Notes: generated by a model not told the origin, from the sequence alone. DNA of 64,000 nt from Thunnus maccoyii (GCF_910596095.1 NC_056540.1:29360001-29424000); one strand, 5' to 3'; counted from the stretch's first letter, positions 29,401-39,920 are shown. Translations and numbers: made by a program.

Positions 29401-32400
29401 CATGCAGGACTGATACACACACAGACTGAATGAATCCGACCTCTAAACTTAACACTGGAACAAAGTAAGCAGCAGTACAATTCTCAGTTTTGTGGACAAT
29501 GAAGAAAACCTAATTTATGTGGCAGAGTTGACGCTGGTCAGCTGATTTGGACACACAATGCCGGCTCTGTCCCCTGCAGACTGGAGAGCTTACGGGATGA
29601 GAATTACATTTTCACACATTCCTATTTTTTTGTTATTCTACAGACCTGACAGGTCCAGCAAACAGGACAGGTCTGCTTTTGGCAAAACTAGGATGCATCA
29701 TGGCTTGAATCTTCGCAATTAAAATACCACCATGTGTTATAGCTTCTATTAGTGGAGTTTCATACTGCAATGATCCAAGCAGATGCAGATTCCTAAAAAC
29801 AATGCAAAGTGTCCACAATCACTGATATAAACGCGCTTTACTTCAATTAAACTGTATAAAACATGTAAATGTTCCACTAGAGCTCGATTGGTCGACTTAA
29901 AATTAATTGGCAATGATTTTGAGAATCATTTAAGCAATTTTTCCAATTTCCAATTTTCCCAAATATGAATATTTTCTGGTTTTAACAGTCCTGTATAATA
30001 ATAAACTGATTATCTTTGGGTTTTGGACTGTAAGCATGGCCTCTGGGAACTCGTGATGGACATTTTTCACAATTTGCTTCCATTTTACAGACCACACAAA
30101 CATCAATTAATCAAGTAAAATAATCAGTAGGTTAATCAAGAATGAAATGCAGCGTTACTTTCCATGCATCTTTTCTGGTCTGTAAAATGTAAAAGTATTT
30201 TTAATTACGCATAAAATTACCTCAGTTCCACATAATCCATTTAACACTGGGTTGTAATAGTCTCATTAGCTCCTTCCAGCTGAAATAACATGTTTAGCTA
30301 CAATTCTGCACACATGTACACCTGCAATTAGCAAACAGATCATCCATAAACTGTTTATATACTGTATAGTGCAACATAATGAGGATTACTTAGATTTTTG
30401 ATTAGAATAAAACGTAATTTTTTATCTTCAAATTACTTTTGAAATTGTTTTTTTTTCTTATGGTTCTTTTTGGAGTCAGGACACACTAATACTGAGACAA
30501 AAAAAAGCAAGAAAAAAAAAATTTCAATACCTTACATTGAGGAGCATAAAATGTTTTTTCTACAAAAACCTTTTTTCTATATCACAAATTCAAAATAAAG
30601 CCAAATGTCTGTGAGTCTGGATTTTATTTTGTTTTAACAGAAAGCAACCACACAACAACTTTTCCTGAATAAAAAAGTCTAAAAAAAGGGCAAAATTATT
30701 CAAGTTTCAAGTTTAAGACTAGAAATGTGAGCAAGCATTCAATGTCAACTTTTGGGACTTGACAGCTTTCCGCACTTAAAGATACATTTCTGTCAGTACC
30801 CATAAAGTATTATAGGTCAATTAGTGTTTCACCACCTTTATTTTTATTTATTTCAAATGAAAACTGTGTTTTTTTCATGTTCTGCAGTAAATTTTTCCAC
30901 ATTACCAAGAAATATTCTGTGTATGAACACTAACCTACATTGACATACTTCCAAAATGTATGATAAATCAATTTACAATATAAACAATCAGTAACACACC
31001 ACTAGTTTTTGTAAATCACGCCCCGAACTCTCAGTGGAGCTGCTAATGTCACACAGATTTATGTCTAACTGGCTCATCAGCTGTAATTTGCCACATCATG
31101 AATGACCCTCCGCCAGCTGAGCATCTTTTGTGAGTGGGAACACCAGTCCCATGGAAACAAAAGCTCCCATGGAGGGGACGAGTCCCATGGGACCTGAAAA
31201 AAAAGCTGAGGGAGGGGCTCAGTTTGCATGACTGAGACAGGCACACTTGCCTCTGGGCACACTCAGCTATACAACTACAAGATCCCCAGGGAATGATATC
31301 AAGATCCACCCAATATAAAGAGGCACCACATGTCGACTACCTGCACTGTTCACAACCACATCTGTTATTAAACGCCCGACAAAGGTCACAGGATTTCAGA
31401 AAGAAAAGGGAAACAAGCCCTTAAAGGCAGTAATTAAAGTGGCAGCTACTATTTCCTTATGTGTAAAAGGTGACAACACAGGTTTGTACATTGAATGTTT
31501 ATGTTAAGTGCTATTGATTTTTTGAAGGTCTCATGGCTTTGAAGAGACAGAGACAGTGATGTAACCTCGCTACGCTGCGAGTCCCAACCTGTGTGCTGTT
31601 ATTTGACATGTTCTTTTTTCTTCCTGAAACCGAATAATTTTTAAAATATTTGTACAAAATAAATATTTGTAAAAACCCACTATTTGTGCTTTTCTGAATA
31701 CTGTATTCGGATTTGGCTCCTCCTCTACTAGCTTATATAGCCTCATATTGATGACATTACACATGAAACATTAAATGTGTTGAAACTACGTCCTCGTGTA
31801 AACCACATTTCGCCTACCAGCATAATATGACTTTGGAGAAACACCTTCACAAGCTTCTTTCAAGCTACAATGGAACAAATTAACAAAATGATTAAACAAA
31901 TGTGTTTTGTAACACATTGATGTTGTAACCGCATTTTAGCTAGTTGAAAAGAGAGCAGAAAAAAGACATTCAACCAAATATCAAACAGTTTTCGACTAGA
32001 AATCAATGTTGAAATCCCAGTTGGTGCTCGCTGGGAGGGGAAACACCTTTTTAAGTTTGCATCTCATAATTTTCATATTGAAAGTCAAAACTTTGACTCA
32101 GTATCTCATAATTTTGACTTATTTTTAATCATGCCCAACATCCATTTTTTTTTTTTTTTTCTGGCAGAATTGGTCTTCCATACAATAACTGCTAATGTTA
32201 AAAATTTTAAAAAATACATCAAATTACATTTATTTACTCTATTTATTTGCTGGAAGTTGTCCAATTTGAAGGCAACTAACTGAATATCCTCAAATTGCAA
32301 CTTAGGTATCTGCAAAGAAAACTAAATTATCCAACTTTGACAAGAAACATCAACATTTGTTCAGTCACCATTCAGACGAAACTCACCGTTGCGTTGGAGC

Positions 32401-32551
32401 AGTTTAACAGACACAGCACCAGCAGGACAAACCACCTCCTCTTATAAACCTGAAACACACGCAGCTTCTTCAGCTCTGAGTTTGATCTTCTCGATACATC
32501 AGCGGAAACTTCAATCTGAGCCTCGGAGGAGGGTCCGCCATTATTCTCCAT
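17500..32551 (-). CDS. slc49a3: SLC49A3 (MFSD7), major-facilitator transporter, complete in ten coding exons
   Basis: Exons in transcript order: 32387-32551, 26594-26752, 25082-25298, 23887-23963, 22793-22930, 19751-19867, 19270-19422, 18840-18997, 17848-17951, 17500-17666. They sum to 1455 nt, in phase, giving 484 residues. The start is ATG at 32549-32551. A short cytosolic N-terminus leads to YKRRWFVLLVLCLLNCSNAT (TM1), then INWLSLVYMVVAIP (TM2) and GLRIT. Later landmarks are GQTLGALAQPLIIFTPTKLA, LWFPDHQRATAN, NKAYLVLLLCFGSG, ALFIVFGVVGAGVLG, SLFGFFGFSIYPVAMELSVE and FFHTRYRRLEAEE. These match human SLC49A3 and set it apart from its paralogues FLVCR1/2. Twelve membrane helices are expected; the substrate is unknown. 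Intron 1 is 5.6 kb. Exon 8 has a weak donor, GTACTA. An exact hairpin spans the stop codon. Confidence 0.95.
17502..17543. other. Perfect 15-bp inverted repeat over the slc49a3 stop region
   Basis: 17502-17516 (ACGTCTCCACCGCCG) is the exact reverse complement of 17529-17543, with a 12-nt spacer. It sits in the last coding exon and overlaps the first base of the stop codon (on the minus strand, 17502). It encodes the last residues around NVSTAAEHAPAVET. Confidence 0.95.
18397..18609 (-). repeat. Repeat family B copy 4
   Basis: The left part carries TTCCAGCTTCTTTATTAGG; the right end is ATAATTGTTGCAGCCCTGTA, the inverted start of family B. It is in slc49a3 intron 8. Confidence 0.8.
20239..20505 (+). 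repeat. Repeat family B copy 5
   Basis: It opens TTAGGGCTCCAACTAACCAT and retains AAAAATGTCAATCAGTGTTT and AAGAAGCTGGAACAAGAGAA. It is in slc49a3 intron 5. Confidence 0.85.
21255..21545. repeat. Degenerate minisatellite with a (CTG)n core
   Basis: A loose unit around GCAGGTAGAAA plus GTCATC or GACATCGC recurs at 21258, 21330, 21373, 21413 and 21518. Near 21442-21469 there is a run of about nine CTG units. It is in slc49a3 intron 5. Both strands are open here, giving spurious ORFs. Confidence 0.6.
21822..21965 (+). repeat. Repeat family B copy 6 (partial)
   Basis: Internal family blocks remain: GTTCGACTGACAGTCGACAA, CCCCACATCTGAGAAGCTGA and a final TGAATCACTTAAAACTG. Neither end is recognisable. 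A (TCTAA)n-like patch precedes it at 21755-21790. Confidence 0.6.
22565..22720 (+). repeat. Repeat family A copy 3 (partial)
   Basis: GGAGGAAAGTTTCTCTGTGC and TTTTATGACATCACAGCTAG match the centre of family A. It ends 70-80 bp before slc49a3 exon 5 (22793-22930). Confidence 0.8.
23142..23345 (+). repeat. Repeat family B copy 7
   Basis: It opens TAGGGCTGCAACTAACGATC, close to the family consensus start, and runs through TTCACATTTAAGAAGCTGGA. A G11-12 tract lies just upstream at about 23123-23134. It is in slc49a3 intron 4. Confidence 0.9.
23655..23735 (+). repeat. Repeat family F copy 2 (fragment)
   Basis: TTCTGGCTCTTTAGCGGCTA and CTCAGTCGCTAACAATGTCT match the left part of family F. The small ORF region seen in the longer copies is absent. 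Confidence 0.7.
25700..26005 (+). repeat. Repeat family H copy 1
   Basis: Blocks include GAGCTAAATGCTAACGTGTT, TGAGGCTGATGAGAATGTCG, TTAGTTTTGCAGGTATTTAG and GTTGTTGAGATATTTCAGTT. The order matches a very common fish repeat that I recall. It is in slc49a3 intron 2. Confidence 0.65.
27671..28006 (+). repeat. Repeat family B copy 8 (near full length)
   Basis: It runs from CGGCGATTATTGACATTATC to AACTAATCATTGCAGCTCTA with all internal blocks. The length of about 336 bp gives the best estimate of the intact unit. It is in slc49a3 intron 1. Confidence 0.85.
29876..30154 (-). repeat. Repeat family B copy 9
   Basis: The left end is CTAGAGCTCGATTGGTCGAC; the centre contains ATTATCTTTGGGTTTTGGAC in reverse orientation. 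It is in slc49a3 intron 1. Confidence 0.8.
31020..31400. promoter_or_regulatory. Possible regulatory block in slc49a3 intron 1
   Basis: This repeat-poor block is more GC-rich than its surroundings. It has three CCCATGG palindromes within 50 bp (31147-31192), and a TATA-like AATATAAAGAG near 31311. It could be an enhancer or an internal promoter. Nothing in the sequence proves activity. The rest of the 5.6-kb intron is AT-rich DNA with family B copies. Confidence 0.25.
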
Positions 32552-33000
32552 CACCGGTTTACGATGTTGACAAGTTTACCGGTTAAGCTAGGTGGTTAGC
32601 CACGTTAGCTAACTTGACACTGTACAAATATTGGACGCATTGCAAAGTTTTTATGTCCGCGGTCTTCAGCTCGCTAAAAACCTGATAAAACGATGTATAT
32701 CCTTTAAAGTAGACACTCTGAATCCATTGTTATCTTTAGGCGGATGAATAAATCTCTTAAACTCATTTATGGACGTCAGGGGAGCAGATTGACGGCTGGA
32801 AAAAGTCAGCAAAACATCGCTTGTTGATTCAGGAAAGCCGCCGGTAGTGTCATTGTACTGTACCAAAGATCTTCTATAGTGAAGATGAATCACTCGGCTT
32901 GTTAAAAAAAACAACAGTCCTGGACATACCCATTCATGCAGAAGTAGCCTGAAACTATTCATAGATGTAAATATGTAAAGGTTAAACTGATGGATTTATT
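32552..33000 (-). promoter_or_regulatory. slc49a3 promoter and 5' UTR region
   Basis: The 5' flank of the start codon has a modest CpG content and an imperfect palindrome around GGTTAGCCACGTTAGCTAAC (32593-32612). A 98-codon minus-strand ORF at 32666-32962 lies upstream. It resembles nothing I know and is more likely chance or 5' UTR. No TATA box is clear. Confidence 0.45.
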
Positions 33001-33070
33001 AATCTGATGAAGGTTTTTCTTTATTGGACTTGTTTATGTTGCTTGAATAAGACCCTCACTCTTAGCTAAA

Positions 33071-33230
33071 GTCCCCCTCCACTCAAAAATCTGTTGTTTT
33101 TTTTTTCTTGTTCCATCAGTTTAATGTTTGAGCTTCACTGTGCAGAATGACATGTATATGTGCAGAGTTTTCACATTCATCTGCTGAAACTGGAACATTT
33201 CTCTGTACTAATTGAAAATCCAGTTTTAAG
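33071..33230 (+). repeat. Repeat family A copy 4, left half
   Basis: AAAGTCCCCCTCCACTCAAA and TTTGAGCTTCACTGTGCAGA open the copy; it stops at about CCAGTTTTAAGG. The right half resumes at 33825 after an unrelated insert. Confidence 0.85.
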
Positions 33231-33822
33231 GGGCCGGCCTACAAGCATGTTATTTCTTTGGGCTGTGCCTGACCGGGCCCTGTGGCCCAGACGCTCGCCA
33301 GCAGGTTCCCCTCCCAGGTCTGGCTCCAGGAGGGTGCCCCAGTCTCCCTCTTCCAGCCAAGATTCCCACATGCCTAAAATGCTGCTTCATTGAGATCTAT
33401 GAATCGTTCTTGGTCTGGACCCTCACCTGGGACCAGTTTGCCTTAGGAGACCAGACCAGAGGCTACTGCTGCCCCCGACAACACAGCTCCCAGGGTCACG
33501 GGGACACTAGAACCCCTCCACCATGATAAGGTGGAGGGGTTCTCACATCAAAAGGAGCCAGCTGAGGTGGTTCGGGCACCTGGTCATGATGCCTCCTGGA
33601 CGCCTCCCTCTGGAGTTCTGGGCACATCCAACTGGTAGGAGACCCCGGGGCAGACCCAGAATGTGCTGGAGGGTCTACATATCTCTCCTGGCCTGGGAAC
33701 ACCTTGGGATCCCCCAGGAGGAGCTGGAGGGCGTTGCTGGGGAGAAGGATGTCTGGGTTTCCTTACTCAGCCTGCTGCCATGGCGACCCGCTCCCAGATA
33801 AGTGATGGAAAATGGATGGATG
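33231..33822 (+). mobile_element. Non-LTR retrotransposon (LINE) 3' end inserted into repeat A
   Basis: The plus-strand frame at 33547-33801 reads RSQLRWFGHLVMMPPGRL, then HPTGRRPRGRPRMCWR and LGIPQEELEGVAGEKDVW. That is the C-terminal tail found after the reverse transcriptase in many fish non-LTR elements. The 3' end is AAAATGGATGGATGAA, a short tandem tail typical of such elements. The upstream part (33231-33508) is also repeat-like but not coding, so the insert may be composite. At 33509-33543 is a perfect 14-bp hairpin with a 7-nt loop. The copy is 5'-truncated and inactive. Confidence 0.75.
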
Positions 33823-33824
33823 AA

Positions 33825-34170
33825 CATGATTTGTGACATCACAAATAGTTTGGAAGCTGATCCTGGTCCAGTATTCAACTCACACCAGTGTGATGTGGAA
33901 ACTTGACGCCTCCAGTCCACAAATACTGAACGTGGACTTTACATTTAAGTAGGAGACGTGTTGTTTTCAGCAGTTAAACTTCTGAGATGAACAATATTTG
34001 CATATTTATAGATCCTGAATTTTGAATGAGTGAGAAAGAGGAGATGTAATTTTAAGCATTTTAACACGATAATTGAACTTTTTTTGTGGAAAAAACATCT
34101 CAGACACAAATTATTATTCAAAGTAGATTATTTTATATACATCTTAAAACATGTCTGGAGGGCATCTTTA
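33825..34170 (+). repeat. Repeat family A copy 4, right half
   Basis: It resumes with GATTTGTGACATCACAAATA and continues through CAGCAGTTAAACTTCTGAGA and GAGATGTAATTTTAAGCATT, in step with the uninterrupted copy at 38276. Confidence 0.8.
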
Positions 34171-35167
34171 ACTTATTTTAATTTCACATTTAAATGTGTG
34201 TTTTTTCTTTTTGTTTGTCATTTTTCTGTCTTTCGTACTGTTCAACATGAATGTACGGTTTGTATTATTGAAATATGCCATAAAGTTTTGTAACTGAATA
34301 TTGTACAATAAAAAAAGAAAAAGAAGTTGCCCAAAACTTTTAACTCAAGCTCTTGAATATTGACCTCATGCTTAGTTTAGTGTTTTACGTTGTGAGAAGA
34401 ACATTAACTCACATACAAAAATGTCAAGAATGACACAAGAAAGTCTGAGACTTTCTACTGTGGTTGATGTAAAGACTGAAGATACATTAGTCTAGTTGAC
34501 ATCATATAACCAACAAACCTGAACAATAAAATAACTCCAAGCTGCAGAAAATACATCATAAAAATGACAAGTTAGAACTGGACCGATCATTCTTTTTAAT
34601 TTTCTAAAATAGATGCAGAAATAATCTGAAATCTAAAATGTGATGTATTTTAAGACAATATGAACAACTCATATCGTCGTCTCTGCAAAGTCTTGTTATT
34701 CAAAAGGCAAAACATCAACAATAAAACTACAGTGAAACACTCACGAACATCATTTCAGGCAGTGAGCATAACTAAATAATGATTATAATATCATTAAAAG
34801 TATCTGGGTAGTGAAGTAAACTCATTCACAAGGTTCTCTGGTAGAAAATGTGCTTTAATAACAACAAAACTGCAACCAGATTGATTTGTAAATACTCATT
34901 TCACACATTCAGACAGTCGGTGATGAGTTTAAGGATCAAAGTTTTGTTTGTTACACAGATAAACGTGCAGTGAAATGCTTGCTGGTCTGACTGGAACTAT
35001 TCTGTCTATAGTTAAACATGTACGGAAAGTATAATATAATAGTTCTATAAATGTATAATTCATGGAAAGTTAATGACCGTGTTATTTACCATCTGTCTGC
35101 TAATAATGACAACCGGTCGGTGAATCAGAGATGCAAGAAGACGTTTGCTGCTGTTGTGTTTTTGTTC

Positions 35168-35335
35168 CAGTTCAAATGTTAAACTAGAACTCAAACTATC
35201 AGTCGATTAAACAATTATTCCATATTTGCTGTCTGTCTTTGTCTTCTATGATAGTAAACTGCACATTTTTGGACTTTGGACTGTTTGATCCAACAGAAAA
35301 ACTGTCTGAATATGTCAACTTTGGGGATTCAGTAA
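35168..35335 (-). repeat. Repeat family B copy 10 (partial)
   Basis: CTATCAGTCGATTAAACAAT and ACATTTTTGGACTTTGGACT are reverse-orientation family B blocks. The remainder is worn away. Confidence 0.55.
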
Positions 35336-35536
35336 ATTGTGATGGTCAGTTCATTCCATTCATTCTTTACAAGCATTAAACCAGTACAAACATGAAAACC
35401 AAAGTTATATTGTTGAAATACTACTCAACAATAATACACATGTTATACTCCGATGGTATTTTTATTCTATTTTTATTATACAGTTTCTTTATCTACTGTA
35501 AATTCCTTTTTTGTAGTTTTTGTGTTTTACCATCAG

Positions 35537-35650
35537 TCTTTATTGTTTGTCTTGTGTCTTTATTGTTTATTTAATGTCTTTATTGTTTATCTTGTGTCTT
35601 TATTGTTTATTTTATGTCTTTATTGTTTATCTTGTGTCTTTATTAGTTAT
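35537..35650. repeat. Minisatellite, about five units of 20-21 bp
   Basis: TGTCTTTATTGTTTAT followed by CTTG, TTAA or TTTA repeats with small changes. The unit alternates between two tail variants, suggesting a 42-bp higher-order unit. Confidence 0.9.
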
Positions 35651-35904
35651 CTTATCATAACTGTGTGTAACTAGTTTTGCCTGCTGAAGTGTGGCTGTGA
35701 CAAGTCAGAATATCTGCTGTCAAAAAGAAGTTTATTTATGTCCAACTCCTAAATCTAACCAGCTGAACCCTGGCAGAATATGTGTTTACTTGTAGTCACA
35801 TTTCAACGTCTGTTAAATAGAACATGTTGACTTTGTGGGAACATGTGAATTCTCTACAGGAGGATAATTATTCAGCGTGTGTGTTCATCTGCATCTCTGT
35901 GTTA

Positions 35905-36130
35905 AAAACGTATTTAAACTTTATTTATGTAGCACTTTTCTTATCAAAACTGCTTCACAGGAGAAGAAGAAAGAATTAACAAACAACATATAAAATAGCA
36001 AGATTGGGATAATAAAACACAGCAACATATTAAATATTCATAAACACTTTCCTATAAAAGAATGTTTTAAGAGGAGATTTATAGGAATAACCAGAAGAGC
36101 TTCGTAGGGAGTCAATAAGTCCTTGATATA
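35905..36130 (+). repeat. Repeat family D copy 1 (partial)
   Basis: AACTTTATTTATGTAGCACT, then CTGCTTCACAGGAG and ATGTTTTAAGAGGAGATTTA, follow the order of the longer copy at 56562. Confidence 0.55.
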
Positions 36131-36923
36131 ATTTGGAGAAAGGTCATTATATATATTTTTGTGTTTGGTACCATCTGTTGGAAATGTTCTCGCACTTCAT
36201 TAGGAGTAAAAAACACACTTGTGCTTGGAAATGTCTTTAAATTAACAAATTATTTAGTCTGAACGCCGTCCTGCTGGTGATTTATCTTAACTGTATCTAG
36301 TAACAGGGACAGAGTGAGAGCTCTTCACTCTTCAACCTCTCTGACTATACATGATAACACCCCTCCTCCTCTTTAACTCTTTGTGATGCTCTGAATGCTT
36401 GTTTCATGTAGTTTCATTCTCAGAAAATGAACTAATTTAATATCTTTATTTACCAAATACATCAAAATGTTAAGAAATATCTTTGTTTGGTCCACAATGC
36501 AAACAATTTGTGGCCTTATATCTGTGATGCATCAACCCTGAAAACATTTAGAATCTAATTTGTTAAAATCCAGTCAAGCAAATGTTAAAATTATAATAAA
36601 GTTTATGTATATATTTAGACTCAAAATGTGTGTTTAGGGTTTAAAACTCTTTTCTTCTGGTCTCTGTTACAACCTCACCTGAACTCTGTGGTGTTTGAAC
36701 TGACACAGACTTGATTAAATTGATCTTGACCAAAGCCTGGAAATGTTTAAATTGGGTTACTGAAGGCCAACATCCTGCATAAAGATTAAAAAAGATGCCG
36801 TACTGAGGTGGAGGCCTCCATCTACAGATGAAGAAGTCTCTTTTTTGGATAAAAACGTGACTGCAACGTTGGGTTGATGCATTAATGTGAATGTCAGAGG
36901 GATTCACAGTGTTTCAGGAGTGT

Positions 36924-37443
36924 CTTAAAACAACAGTCAGGTGTCCGTATGAACAGTGAAAGAGGTTTTCCTCGCTGTAATCATTCCTCCTGTTCATACT
37001 GGCTATTAGAAGATCCCCTTCAAATGTGCTTTCAATGAAAGTGCTGGAGGCCAAAATCCACAGTGTGTCCACACAGTCATTTAAAAGTTGATGTGAAGCT
37101 TATATGAGTCTTCAGCAGTCTGAGTTAGTCATATCAAGTGGATATCTGACACATTTACAGTCTTTTATAGCATCAAATTCCCTCTTTGTGTTTCCTCGGA
37201 CATTGTTTCCCTGTTGAGTAACAAAAAGAGGGACTTTGGCACTAAAAAGACTGTAACGCTGAAAGATATCTACTTGATTTGACTCATTTGGACGCTGAAG
37301 CTTCATATTAGCTTCAGATAAACTTTTAAATACATTTTTGCACTTATGAAGGGATCTTCTAACGGTCAGTATGAACAGGAGGAATGATTACAGCAAGAAA
37401 AACATGTTTCAACATTCATTTGGGCTCCTGAGTGTTGTTTTAA
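36924..37443. repeat. Family M: long near-palindromic (foldback) element
   Basis: The left arm from 36924 (CTTAAAACAACAGTCAGG, then CTGTAATCATTCCTCCTGTT at 36975) is mirrored by the right arm. The right arm ends with AACAGGAGGAATGATTACAG (to 37393) and GTGTTGTTTTAAG (to 37443). Inner blocks also mirror, for example GGATATCT with AGATATCT, and CCCTCTTTGTG with CAAAAAGAGGG. The centre is about 37185. Unique AT-rich DNA lies on both sides. Confidence 0.85.
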
Positions 37444-38275
37444 GGATGGAGGGATGCAGCCCTTCCCCCCTCCTGAATAAAGATGTGGCCGTAACGTGGT
37501 GTTGAAACATAAATGACGTGAATGTCAGAGCTTTAAACCGTCTGAGGGTCAGCAGATGTTGGACTGTGGTTGTGCTAAAAACAGATATATTTTTGGCAGT
37601 GGTGATCACTGTTTGTTTCAACATCATTACTTCCAGTTAGGAGCGTGCAACCTGCTGTGTTTCATGACAATAGTTCAACCGCTCGTCCTGAGGGATCCAC
37701 CACAGTTCTGAACTCTGAGTAAAGTCCGTCCCACGTTCTTCCTCCGACCATAACCACACCAAACCTTTACCAACCCCAGTCATCCCTACATCTAACCTAA
37801 CCATAACTATTTTCAACTTAAACGTGACCATCTCCAGGTTTATACTCCATCATAATCATTTTTGTATTCGTGCCTCTGCCCGTAAATCTCGCTCCGCTGG
37901 CCAACATGAAAGCTACATTTATAGTTTTCTGATTTTAAATGAACTCGTGTGGGACGTGTGACCTTTCAGAGAGTCAAGCTTTGATTGTTTAAGGCACGTT
38001 CCACAACCAAAAGTGCTATTTTTTATTCTATCTGATGTAGAGTTTGGTGTCTTTACCGTCACACAATACAAGTGGAAAATGTGAGGAAAAAAAGTTAAAC
38101 ACATAAGAATAAAAATACAGAATATTCAGTAAAAAGCACTGTGATATTGCTGTTAGGGTGCTCTGTTACACTTAGAGTTTTAAAGAATATTATAGATATT
38201 ATAGAGTTGGACAAAATAGCTGATAGTCTATTACAATAACCACACAATAAATACTGTTATATATGTTAATGTTTA

Positions 38276-38650
38276 AATCCCCCTCAACTCACTCAAAAAT
38301 GTCTTTTTCCTTCTTGTTAGGTCACTTGGATGTTTGATTTTCATCGTGCAGAATGATGTTTGTTTTCACGTTGATCTGCTGAAGGAGGAAAGTTTCTCTG
38401 ATCTCATTGAATCTGAGTATCTATAAAGCGAGATTTATGACATCACAACTGGTCTGGAGCCAGTCTGGAGACATCTTGTGTCCAGCAGTTAAACTTCTTA
38501 AACTTCTTCTCACGGGATTCAAGGTTTTTCAACGAGGCAGAGGGAGGAGGTGTCATTTTAAGACTTTCTAACGAGGTAACGGACACAGACGATCATTCAA
38601 AGCAGAACATTTTATATGATCTTGAAACCTGTGTGGTAGTGGTGCTGTTT
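38276..38650 (+). repeat. Repeat family A copy 5 (best uninterrupted copy)
   Basis: It starts AAATCCCCCTCAACTCACTC and includes GATCTGCTGAAGGAGGAAAG, TTTATGACATCACAACTGGT, CAGCAGTTAAACTTCTTAAA, TCATTTTAAGACTTTC and TATGATCTTGAAACCTGTGT. About 370 bp, and useful as the reference for the other copies. Confidence 0.85.
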
Positions 38651-38694
38651 GAACTCAGCCACAGACAGTCTGGGGATGGCAGTGTTGGACAGTC

Positions 38695-38835
38695 AGTCAG
38701 TCGATCATCACGTCAGTCCAACTTGAGAATTACTGGATGAAATTTTGTCAACGTCAACCCGACAAGATGAACTATAATAATTTTGATCTCCTGACTTTTC
38801 CTCCAGCGCCACCAGCAGGGTGACATTTTTATAAC
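38695..38835 (-). repeat. Repeat family H copy 2 (partial)
   Basis: TGATCTCCTGACTTTTCCTC and CAGCGCCACCAGCAGGGTGA are the reverse complement of the middle of family H (compare CTGCTGGTGACACGAGAGGA near 25880). Confidence 0.6.
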
Positions 38836-39319
38836 ATACGAACTGCATCCGTCCTATTTTTATTTTATTTGACTATGTTTGACAGACTATAAATATATAT
38901 TTATGTATTTATGGACCCGGTCTTCCTCAGCAGGTGGAGTTTGCCCAGTTGTTGTAGAACTGAAAATGCTTTTCTGAACACTTTAAGGACCTTTTGTCTT
39001 TCTTGACCATGTAAATAATAGTTGACATAAATAGTTTCAATCTCAACATATATAAACATAATGATGATGATGATGATGATGACTATCACCAACCAGGTTA
39101 GTCTGTAGCTAACATGTAAGCATATTAGACTAGAAAAATAGAAAAAAGTGCAAAATCTGTATCATAAATCTTACAACATTTTATCAAACATATTGCAGCA
39201 AAAAACATATTAAACCAAATCTATCAAAAATCAAGAGGGAAAATGTGAATTAAGGATAAATTTGCCAGTTTATGTAGAGATTTTTTTAAAATAACAGATA
39301 AAAATACAGAAAACATCAG

Positions 39320-39425
39320 TGTCTTGATTTGGACTAAAATGTCTTGATAACTATTTGATGGACTGACATTAAATCAAATAGAGACATTTATGTTTCCTGC
39401 AGGATTAGTTGGTGATTCCATAACT
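39320..39425 (-). repeat. Repeat family H copy 3 (partial)
   Basis: GATAACTATTTGATGGACTG and the following GGATTAGTTGGTGATTCCAT resemble the reversed right part of family H. It is weaker than the other copies. A (ATG)n run precedes the pair at 39060-39082. Confidence 0.4.
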
Positions 39426-39709
39426 TTTGTTTGTTTTTCACTACCTGCAATAATATTGTTTGAATATGTGAGATTTTATTGTCCTTGTGATATTCTGGTG
39501 TAGATATTCTTATAAGAATGTATTCCTACTTTTGTTGTCACACTGGTTTTATTAAATTATTGGCACTTTACGTCTTTCTTTATGATTTTTCTTTTTTTTT
39601 ACTTTCTTTGACTTTATTTTTTGACTTTTATGCTCCGCACGGATTGTAAAAATTAATAAAGAAGAGCCCTTTATTTCCTTAACATTAATAATGAATAACA
39701 CACTCAATG

Positions 39710-39920
39710 ACCCCCCCATTCACCCCCCACCTCCTCCTCTTCCTCCCCCTCCTCCTCCTCCAACCTCCGGCTGCGCTGTGCGCATGCGCGACGCTGCTCC
39801 AGGAGTGCTGTTTCGGCCTGTTCCGCGGCCGCTCGGTCATTTTCGCCTCTTTGTTTTACTGATAGTGGATTTAACTCGGATTCAACCCAATATCCAGCGG
39901 ACTGTGCTGCTCCCAAACAG
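39710..39920 (+). promoter_or_regulatory. CpG-rich promoter and candidate non-coding first exon of a plus-strand gene
   Basis: A homopyrimidine tract (39711-39760) is followed by a perfect NRF1-type palindrome, TGCGCATGCGCG, at 39779-39790. The sequence stays CpG-rich through CCGCGGCCGC to a splice donor CAAACAG/GTTAGT with the exon end at 39920. A 255-codon ORF over 39691-40458 is proline and low-complexity rich and does not look like protein. In human 4p16, MYL5 and PCGF3 follow SLC49A3 in divergent orientation. A pcgf3 leader exon is therefore possible, but no PCGF3 coding exon is visible up to 64000. Confidence 0.5.

Noticed and set aside
32666..32962. 98-codon minus-strand ORF upstream of slc49a3
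   Set aside because: No recognisable domain, no splice context linking it to slc49a3, and the slc49a3 start is well supported downstream. It could be 5' UTR or chance.
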